Assembly (NCBI GenBank): GCA_036362985.1
Contig: JAYGXS010000003.1
Span: forward strand, 76,957,738 to 77,021,737
Source of the DNA: Ligula intestinalis
Taxonomy: Eukaryota; Platyhelminthes; Cestoda; Diphyllobothriidea; Diphyllobothriidae
DNA: 64,000 nucleotides
Reading direction: 5' to 3'
Below the pieces are notes generated by a model, which searched no databases, was not told the origin of the DNA, and saw only the letters and a program-made list of their open reading frames with translations. The translations under genes were made by a program, and so were the position numbers. Of the stretch, positions 55,622 through 64,000 are shown piece by piece; the stretch's first letter is position 1; every line of letters begins with the position of its first letter.

Positions 55622-57115
55622 TCAACTTAAGTCAAGTCAAATTTATTAAAGGAAATATAGGCAAACGCCTTTGAACTCCATCTTGGTGCATAGGATTTAA
55701 GAAATGCATCGGCAAAGCCGAACATTCTAAAGAAGTCATTGACACAATTTCAAACGACTACTCGCTTGTTTCAAGTAATAAACTCACACGCAGTTTACAC
55801 GAGCCAGTAGTGTAACTGAGGAAGAATAGCAGACAGTGAAAAAACTCCTAAGGCTGGCTCATAATTCAAAATGGAATGTCATTTTTGGTTTTTAGGCGAA
55901 AAACTGTCGCTCGTGGGGAAGTACGCGAATGATAGGGGCATGATGCTTCTGTGAATGTTGACGGTAGCCATGGCGTCCATGACGAGTAATATCTACACCC
56001 GAAGGACCATACGAGGAGGAGACCTCGGAGTCACGAGAACGTCCCGAAGACCGTAGATGCGACCATGATACGCCTTTGCTGTGCCAAGAGCCGAGGAACC
56101 CACCACGTCGTCAGCAGTCAGTCGATACGAGAAAGGGTGTGACAGGGCCGCGTAGCCTAGGACTATAGGTGCGGTAGATGCATCTTCAGACACGATCGGC
56201 GCAGATCGCATAGTAAGTAGAGTCGTCATAGCTAGATAATGTCAGAAACTCATTTGGTCAAGTACTAATAACAATACTACTTACAAATTACTATTAGTAT
56301 ATATTTATAGCATTTCTAGCATTTCAGGTTTTGGATGTAGAGCGCTTCAATTTTTAGAATCGGAATACTTCAGTGATTGGATTTGGAGTACTTAATCGTG
56401 ACGATATTCATTAAATCGGTCTAGGTTTGCCTTAAAAACATCCAGGGAAGGGGACATGACAATATCCGCAGGAAGGGCATTCCATGCCTGGATTACCCTC
56501 TTAGAGAAAAAGAATTTTCTTGGGTCAAGTCTTGCCCCAGTCACACGTAATTTTAGGGGGTGTCCTCGCAGCCTAGAGGTGGTGGCCCGCTCAAAGAAGT
56601 TATTTGTTTGAAGGCAGCAATCCTGACCACGCAACATGCGAAATGCCTGGATTAGGTCCCCACGTAGCTGCCTGTAATCCAGAGGAAACAAGTCAAGATT
56701 TACCAATCGGGTCTCATAAGGGAGGTTCGGTTGGCCTCGTACTAATTTTGTTGCGCGTCTTTGTAACCTTTCGAGGTTTTTTTGTCTTTGGCTGTCCAAG
56801 GTCTCCAGGCTTGGATGGCAAATTCCAGTTGAGGTCGCACGAACGTGCCGAATACCTTGCCAAATACAACTTTGTCAAACTTAGCAAAGGCTCGCTTGAT
56901 TAGATACCAGCTCGACATTGCGGATTTAGCCACTTTCAGGATGTGGTGTGATGGCTTCAGTGAAGGCGTGAACCACACCCCCAGGTCTTTCTGAGCCTCT
57001 ACCTCTGGCAGTTGCGTGTAATTTAGGTAATACACCCTCCGAGGCGTAGTGCTGGTTCTACCAAAGCGAATTAGGTCGCATTTGGCCACATTGAATGGCA
57101 TGGGCCGAAAGCGAT
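55622..57115 (-). mobile_element. LINE family C, 3' part (reverse transcriptase thumb and 3'-UTR)
   Basis: The minus strand 57,101-56,742 reads FNVAKCDLIRFGRTS, QKDLGVWFTPSLKPSHHI and GTFVRPQLEFAIQAWRPW. After one frameshift near 56,790, 56,799-56,392 continues LERLQRRATKLVRGQPNLPY through RKFFFSKRVIQAWNALPADIV to a stop. This is the C-terminal third of a CR1-type reverse transcriptase. A 3'-UTR of about 770 bp ends at 55,622 in a GACTT-rich tail. Confidence 0.8.
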
Positions 57116-58390
57116 AGCTCGAAAATGAGCTTTATTTATAACGGACTTGGCATTAAGCACTATGACATCTAGTGAGTTTCGAGTGGCAGGAATATGGCTA
57201 TCGTTATTCATAAAAACGAATTTGGGGCATAGTCGATGTCATCTCATATGAAGGTTGCGATTCCTCCATCCCTACGGCCGTTTTGGTCCATGCTGATAAA
57301 CAGAAATCCTTCCAGTCTGACTTCTGCATCTTTTATTTGCCCATTTAACCATGTTTTAGTTAGAGCTATCAGGTCAGTTTACACATGGTCCACGGCCAGT
57401 TTGACTTCAGCCAATTTGTCAAATAGACTCAGTAAATTTGTGTAAATCATCTTCGTGTTCTTGGCTTTATTCTTTCTCGCCTCAGTTACCTTTATTTCTG
57501 TGGCGTTGGTGAAACCCGACCTTCATTGTAACGGATGTTTGCTCCCCCATTAAATATTATTTCTTTAGATAATTGTGTTCCCATCCTTAATTTTCAGTCC
57601 AATCTCTCCTCTGCCCATCCTCTCCTCCATGTCCCTCCTCAGTTCCCGCATTTTTAATCTTTCCTTGGAGTCGTAGTCCGGCTGAAAAAATACTGCTCTG
57701 TGCGAGTTCCTTAAGGCCAATTCTTCGTTTTAGTAAGAGCGCTGCCTGGGCGTCGTTCTTCAAGACTACTTTAAGGGGTCTTGGGTATAAGCTTAAATCA
57801 CGACTTGCTTCTGCTTTGCCAAGTCAGAAAGTTTTCTGTACTGTAAAGGTCTTCCCATCTGGCAGTACACTTTCGGCGCAATCATTAATAAGATTCATAT
57901 CATGTATTCACCGTTCCTTTGGAGTGTTTGCTGTGGACTCAGGAACACCCTTTATCACAATATTGCACTTCTGGTTTGTGGGCGATTTTTTTAGTTTCCC
58001 GTCTGCGCAACTGCGCTTTGTTTCTTCGGTAATGCTGCTAATAGGAGGTTTGTTCATGCACTTGGGATAGCTTTCTTCACAGCAAGGAATCGTAAAACCC
58101 ACGTTTGTATGTGATGTGTTTGCTTCGTACTGGCCCTGTTCAACACGTTCACACCCCATAGAGGGGTGCAATTTTCCTCTGGCATTTGCTCCCCTTTAGA
58201 TTATTTAGATGCCTTCTTCTTTTTCTTCTCAAGTTTCTCCTGTGTTGTTGGACCTGGAGGGTTGTTTGGACCATTGCAACTCTCTGTACCATCTCCAACT
58301 TTAGATTATTAATCTCTTTATCGAGATTCAAAAAGTTGTGAAGAAGTGTACAGCATGATATACAGACTTCCCCATCGTGATGGACATCCC
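57116..58390 (-). mobile_element. LINE ORF1 and endonuclease start, truncated
   Basis: The minus strand 58,331-57,908 reads an N-terminal helical part (INNLKLEMVQRVAMVQTTL), CCEESYPKCMN, and CNIVIKGVPESTANTPKER, which resembles the RRM-like block of LINE ORF1 proteins (xIVIxGxPES). Broken frames follow, LYPRPLKVVLKNDAQAAL. Next come the start of an endonuclease near 57,470-57,230 (MIYTNLLSLFDKLAEVKL, TKTWLNGQIKDAEVRLEGF, GRRDGGIA). It stops at about 57,115, joined to the thumb region of family C. The intervening endonuclease and RT palm are missing. Confidence 0.75.
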
Positions 58391-58415
58391 TTATGCGTAC
58401 TAGACTTTTAGTCCT

Positions 58416-59020
58416 GAAGAAGAATAAGCGATCGCTGGAACAAGAGTTTTATTGTCCTGACGTTTCGGATTCCCTTGGGAGTTGGCGGGACCTGGCCATA
58501 TTTTCAAGTTTGACGAGGCCATAATTCTCGCAAGAGGGGACAACTGCGTGAGCCGGGAGGTGCTCGAGTCATGTTTCTCAGGCCCACAGTCCATCAACAA
58601 GCGCAATGTTTTGGCGTTCCCATATGGTGAACTGAGAAGTTTCCTGGGCAACAGAATCAGTCACGTGGGAATGACTGGTCGCAGCATCAACCTTGACGAT
58701 AGCGAGCATTATTGCCCTGCAGTTATCAAGCCCGCATCTGACGCTGACGAGAAAACTGTAGCAATAAAAGAGTCGAACGCGAAGTATCAAGCCAGTACCG
58801 CATCAATTAAGACCCAAGCGGTGGCTTAAGAAGTAAGCAACTATCACACACACGCGGATGACTACTATGAACTATAAATACCGTGCAGCCTGTGCATGTC
58901 TCCACCCTATCTGCGCATGACCATGAGTGTGTTATCATCACCTATGACTGAGGATTCCAGAGGGAATCCAAAATGTCAGGACAATAAAACTCTCTTTCCA
59001 GTGATTGCTTATTCTTCTTC
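58416..59020 (+). mobile_element. Penelope-like element fragment bounded by inverted terminal repeats
   Basis: Left repeat 58,416-58,477 and right repeat 58,961-59,020 are inverted copies with few differences (both carry GTCCTGAC/GTCAGGAC and the run gaataagc/gcttattc). Between them, 58,482-58,829 on the plus strand reads HIFKFDEAIILARGDN, then REVLESCFSGPQSINKRN. This resembles the region C-terminal to GIY-YIG in Penelope-like proteins, where FKFDEAxILAR and REFLExWxSxPxSIN occur. It is 5'-truncated directly at the left repeat. Penelope elements are known to carry terminal repeats in either orientation. Confidence 0.75.
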
Positions 59021-59164
59021 TCAAACTGCTTCCTGGAACTCGAATATTCTCCTCTATTGGCAAATTTTAGTCCTTCTGGTGGGAGGCATTTTTATGGAAT
59101 GCCTAGAATTGCAGTCGTACATATTACTCCAAATTCTTATTCAATCACGTAAATTTAAGTCAAC

Positions 59165-59375
59165 TGTTTCAGTGTGTGAAAGTGGCTCAATCGTAAGGAC
59201 GCATTTTACCAAGCGGTATTGACTCGGTTCGATCCCGGTTTTTCTGGGTGATGCGGTTCTATTCCCGGTCCCGCCGACGCTTTTGCACAATTATCAAAGG
59301 TAATATCTTGGCTGGGTTCACTGCAGGACAAGACGAAGTGGGACGCCAGGTGAGAGGAATAGTAATAATAATAAG
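59165..59375 (+). repeat. tRNA-derived SINE with a different body (family S3)
   Basis: Head: A-box-like gtggctcaatcgtaagga and B box ggttcgatcccggtttt at 59,227-59,243. The body lacks the S1 blocks, and the copy ends in an AATAATAATAA-type tail near 59,362-59,373. A single copy here, so borders are approximate. Confidence 0.5.
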
Positions 59376-59597
59376 GTTATTTGCAAAATACACTTTGGGT
59401 GCCGTCAAAACTTCGGAACACAGAAAAACGTAAACAAAACCCTTTTATTGCAGCCACTATTGACTTTGTTTTGGTTTTAGGCTTGGTCAATAGTGTGCAA
59501 AATATGGAGTTTCCTTCAAGTGAAAAAGGGCTTCAAAGGTATAATACTAGCAAAATATGAAATGTAATAGCCAAACATTATAGGTGTTGCTGTTTAG

Positions 59598-62091
59598 TAT
59601 AATTCAGTATATATAAGGGAAAGAGGCAGAGCCTTTGAAAACCTTATTTACAGATTGATGCTGTTCAAAGTCATATATACGCTATAAAAATTATTGACCA
59701 GCAAGCAAAGTAAGATCAAGCCTTCTTTTGAATGCGTCGACGCTTTCAGCAAGAATTACCGAGGAAAAAAGTTTATTCCATCTTCAATGACCTGCTGGGA
59801 GAAGAATTGGGCCCACACTTTTAGTTTTACGTGGTGTTTCTTCAGTTTGTACGGATGACCGCATAGATATATTGTTTGTGCAAATTCAAAGAAGTCGTTC
59901 ATCTGAAGAGCACAGTCTACACCCCTAACGATTTTAAACATCATGATCATATCTCCTCTGTACTGCCTATAATAGAGAGGAAAAAGATTGAGCCTATCTA
60001 CACGACCTTCATATAGGAGACCTCATAAGCTGCTGACTAGCTTGGTCGCTCTTCTTTGCACTTTCTTGAGCACCACGCCTGGATGCAGTTCTCTTGCATC
60101 GGCCGAACAAATGTTCCAAAAACTCGCCAAAAAAGTTCCTCATTAAAATAGAGGAACGACCTTCTGATCGCGCCGAGGATGCCAATAGCCTTCTTTGCGG
60201 TTTAAGCACAGTGAGTTGACGGTTTAAGGTCAAGCGTCATGCGTACACCTAGATCCCGTAGTTCGTTAACAAGCTGCAGTTGATGACCTCCGATCGAGTA
60301 ATAATTCTCGAATAGTATCACCTTTCTGCGACTCCACCGCAAACGGATTACTTGGCATTTGTTAAAGTTTACCTGCAGTAGCCATTTTTCACACCACTTC
60401 TGCAAGCGATCCAAGTCATTTTGTAAGGTCTGTCCATCCTCTGAGCTTTCAATGGACTTCCAGATCTTTAGATCGTCTGCAAACATGACTTTCTTACAGG
60501 TGAGGCAGTCAAGGCAGTCGTTCACACATACCAGAAATAGAATGAGACCCAGAACGCTTTCCTGTGGAACCCCAACGGATGCAGTTTTTCATTCTGTTTT
60601 GGTGTCTCCAGTACAAATACGCTGACGCCTGCCTGTTAGGAAGTCGGCTAACCATTTGAGTAGGTTTCCAGTCACACCCATTTGATGCAGCTTTGATATT
60701 AGTCTTCTGTGTGGAACCTTGTCGAATGTTATGCTGAAGTCAATGTAGACCGCATCGACCGACGAACCCATTTCCAGAAATTTCGTCCAGCTTTCCATGG
60801 ATGTTAGCAGAATTGTGAGACAAGAGTGGCCACTTCGGAATCCGTGTTGTGCTGCCGTTAGTAAGATGTTCTCCTCAATATGTCTAATTAGTTCCGTTTT
60901 GATTAGTTTCTCTATTAGTTTGCAACAAATGCTTGTGAGACTAACTGGTCTTAAGCTATTAGGTGAGGTTCTCTCTCCTCCTTTATAAATAGGTGTTATG
61001 CTGGCCAGCTTCCAGGCAGTAGGCAGGGCATCCTTTTCCAGTGATTTTTCAAAGATCTTGGAAAGCGGGGAGGCCAGTTGTTCTGCGAGCTCATTTAGAA
61101 GTTTCGCTGATTATCCATCCGGATCAGGCGATTAAGTGGGCTTTAACTGTCTCAAGGCTATTCTTACAGTATCTGCTGCAAACGATACCATGCTAATTGT
61201 ATGCGCCGCTGGGACTATATATTGCAGTACATTCTTATCAAAAGGTGGCTCCTCGGTATACACTGACATAAAGAAATTGGACAAGAGGTTCGCCTTATCT
61301 GAGTTATCCGATTACTTGTTTTCCTCGTAAACTTTAAGACAAGGGATGGGATCTTGATTCCGTTTTTCCTTATTCACATTATAAAAGAATCTTTTTGGAT
61401 TATGAGCTATTCCCTTGACTAGTTCTGCCTCAAAGGCCATTCTTTCTTTTTTTATCAGTTTTCGACATAAATTTTGCTGTTTTTTTTCTAAGAAGTGTTG
61501 GGGCTGTTGATATTGGGCGTATTTTTTCCACAGTTTTCTTTGCTTCCTGAAGTTCCTTTTTGTGTTCGGTGTCACCCATTCCGGCCGGGAGATACGCAAG
61601 CTTTTCTAAAGCGGGCGACAGTCCTTTACTAGTTGCTGAGCTAAGCTCCTAAAGGAGCACCAGGCGTCGTTCGGGTCAGGTACGTATGCAGGGCTCCAGT
61701 CAGTCACGTTAAGTTGCCCTTTCATTTTCTTATAATCTCTTTTAAATACATTCCTCTCCCTTATTGCACGAGCGACGGGTACCGAGAAATGGCTGTTCTC
61801 TCAGACAAGAGCATAGTGATCACTGCGGCCAAAAGGAGTTTGAGTATTCAATCAGAGGATAGAGTTTTCGTCTCTACTTATGATGAGATCCAGGCAGCTA
61901 GATTGTTGGTTACCTTGAAACCGCGTGTCCATTGTGACATGGTGGGTAAGAAATTCGTAATTTACCAAGTAAAGTAGTTTCTGTTCGAATGAGTTCTCTG
62001 ATCGCGAGCTGTACATAAAATTCGAATCTATGTTTGGAGCGTTAAAATCTCCAAGTCTAAGGACATTTTTTGCTACGGCAGATCTCTTTTA
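59598..62091 (-). mobile_element. LINE family A, copy 2, interrupted at 62,091 by family B
   Basis: Minus-strand order: endonuclease C-terminal part (about 62,080-61,780; blocks like HHVTMDTRF and PFGRSDHYALV in broken frames), linker 61,599-61,312 (RPEWVTPNTKRNFRKQRKLW), reverse transcriptase 60,798-60,589 (VDAVYIDFSITFDKVPHRRL), 60,525-60,202 (KKVMFADDLKIWKSIESSED; WLLQVNFNKCQVIRL), and C-terminal 59,950-59,756. The ends match copy 1. At 62,091 the sequence gctacggcagatc is cut by the family B 3' end; copy 1 continues without interruption at the same point (53,140). Confidence 0.85.
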
Positions 62092-62103
62092 AGAATAATA
62101 ATA

Positions 62104-64000
62104 ACAATAAGTTGTATATTTCAGGCCCAATGGGCCTCATCAATAAAACAAAAATTCGATAACACGAAGTATTAGAAATAATTGGTTTAACAAACAGTAT
62201 CCGTAGTCTATAGCTATAAGACGAGTATAACTGTTTAGAAGCGAATTTGTTAGATTCGAAAAAAATGAATATAGCAGTGTCATGCGGAAGGTGAAATTCA
62301 AGGGCACACACAGATGAGCCATATCGTTATCTAGATTCTCACTATGTATTCTGGTACCCACTGCCTCTGTTAGTAAGGGGGGGCTTGGAAGCAAACTCAG
62401 TCGAAGCTGAGCGTGGGGCAGAATAATAGGTATTAACGAAACATTACTGGTATAGACGGGTTCCCGGCACTACACTCGGGTTCCCAAACCGGTGCGGCAT
62501 AATGGAACATAGGGAACCCACCAGTTTATGATCGTGATGGGCACCGCCGTATGATATCCAAAAGTCCGTCAAATCTACAAGACCATCGTTGGGGATGTCT
62601 GAGATGTGACCAAATATAAGGCCCTGATGATGGTTGATGACAAGCGAAACGAGAGCCGTCAAGACTGCGTCCTGATTCCGGGGGACACGAGTCAGAGGAA
62701 GGTTGTTTCAAGAAGGGATCCTAAATTCCCGATGGTCCTTTCTCGGGATCGTGGAGAAAGCTGCCCGTAAAAGATGAGGAAAACAAAAGGTTAATAGATT
62801 CAGTGTTAAGATAAATGTGCAGTCTTCGCTTGAATGCACATAGACTAGTCAACGCCCGAATATCAATCGGCAAATTATTCCAAAGATAGCTATACCTAGA
62901 AGCAAAAAATAGGGATCGCTTAGAAGTGGAAGAAGCAGGAGGAGGTATAATCCACGTTGAATTTCTTAGGTTGTAAGGGCGAGTAACTGGAGTAAGAACA
63001 GAAATCTTGGGGAGATTTGAACTATTATTAAGGCGAAACAGGAAACAAAACCCTGCTTCCAGTCTCCTGAACCAAATAAATTTCAGTTTCGTTATCTCAC
63101 ATCTATCTGAGTAGGAAGTATCTGAAAATGCTGGATAGAGAACCCTTTTAGTGAATCTTCTTATGACACTTTCAATTTTTGAACGGCTAGATTCGTTCAT
63201 TAGACCGAAGAATGGACAACAGTATTCGAGAATAGGAAGCACATACATACGATAAAGTCTTAGCTTCATTTCGGGAAGGTAGAAATTATAAGAGATGAAG
63301 CTGCATATCTGAGCAGCTTTTGCTGTAATTCTATCAGCGTGAGGTGAAAGATCTAATTTATTGGTAAAACTTAAACCTAAGTCCTTAATGTTAGAACATT
63401 CAGTCATGGGACAACCTTGAAAAATGATAGGCTGTGGCAGCCTTTCAGGCCCAAAACACATGAACTGGCACTTAGAAGGCGAGAACTCAATCTGCCAGGT
63501 GGAGCTCCACGCAGATAGAGCGTCCAAATCCTAATGAATGCGTTCTAAGCATCCCTCAGCCGTAGAATTAGAGAAGGAGTATACACATTTCAAGTCGTCC
63601 GCGTATATATACGATTGAGAGTGTTTCACTATTTTTGAAATATCATTTATATAAAGCAAGAACAACAGGGGGCCCAGAACGGTACCTTGAAGGACACCGC
63701 TTAAAATAGTGGTAGGGGTAGAGTATGAGGACCCCATTAAAACGTGTTGTTTTCGATTAGAAAGATATGATCTAATAAAGTCAATGAGAGGACTACAAAA
63801 TCCTATAGCCTCTAGTTTGGCTAGTAGTCTCCTATGAGGTACATTATCAAATGCCTTACTAGGATCAAAATAGATGACCACCACAGAAAAATGATCGTTA
63901 CGAAGAGAAGTGAGGAAATTAAGAAAAGACATATGACATGTTTCACAAGATCGGTCCGGTAAAAAACCATGCTGAGATATATTTAATATTTGATTGCTTA
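62104..64000 (-). mobile_element. LINE family B, copy 2, best preserved, runs off the window
   Basis: The 3' end lies at about 62,104, with hairpin ggcccaatgggcc (62,116-62,128) and an ATTATT-type tail next to the host LINE A sequence. The 3'-UTR is about 600 bp (62,130-62,720), followed on the minus strand by the reverse transcriptase frame to 63,932 and beyond. The 5' part is outside the window. Confidence 0.85.
62721..63932 (-). pseudogene. LINE B reverse transcriptase, nearly intact, one stop codon
   Basis: Motifs: VVVIYFDPSKAFDNVPHRRL, SGVLQGTVLGPLLFLLYIND, SYIYADDLKCVYSFS with the intact catalytic YADD, and WQIEFSPSKCQFMCF. The thumb and C-terminal region follow (GLSFTNKLDLSPHADRI, LYRMYVLPILEYCCPFF, LWNNLPIDIRALTS) to a natural stop at 62,721. 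One TAG at 63,531-63,533 lies in frame between ERIH and DLDALS; the frame is otherwise continuous. This suggests a recent insertion compared with the other LINEs here. Confidence 0.85.

Noticed and set aside
1..64000. CRISPR array, operon, phage or bacterial defence system
   Set aside because: No regularly spaced repeats and no prokaryotic gene clusters; the spliced genes and LINE/SINE content are eukaryotic.

Overview
The window looks like nuclear DNA of a large, repeat-rich eukaryotic genome, most likely a parasitic flatworm and probably a tapeworm. The grounds are spliced genes with kilobase introns, CR1/jockey-type and RTE-type LINE fragments, Penelope-like fragments and a tRNA-derived SINE family. 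The diphyllobothriid guess rests on recollection of such repeats, not on a search. No prokaryotic, organellar or viral gene was seen.

Layout. Positions 1-27,150 are GC-moderate and almost gene-free: about 18 copies or fragments of one tRNA-headed SINE, a second tRNA-like inverted pair (24.27-24.64 kb), decayed Penelope (6.0-6.8 kb) and RTE (14.7-15.3 kb) remnants, and microsatellites. Positions 27,154-38,713 (+) hold a FoxF-type forkhead gene. Exon 1 encodes about 500 residues ahead of the DNA-binding domain, and the forkhead is split between exons 2 and 3. Three possible 3' ends are each frame-consistent and each is followed by AATAAA. A cluster of forkhead-type sites, including a perfect inverted pair, lies just upstream. 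From about 34.4 kb the sequence becomes clearly AT-rich.

Positions 42.1-48.6 kb (-) hold a second gene assembled here from splice sites alone: six exons whose phases agree at every junction, plus a likely microexon and terminal exon. The product is not recognised; its second half is acidic, Ser-rich and probably disordered. A foldback element with hAT-like 15-bp terminal repeats lies in one intron. Positions 49.5-64 kb are mostly LINE sequence, all on the minus strand, with one LINE inserted in another, a chimeric LINE junction and a Penelope fragment bounded by inverted repeats. The reverse transcriptase at the right edge keeps its YADD motif and is broken by one stop in the visible part.

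The two host genes are tail to tail (FoxF + ends by 38.7 kb, the unidentified gene - ends near 42.0 kb). Nothing in the sequence links their functions. All exon calls are manual readings of splice sites and frames without transcript evidence.
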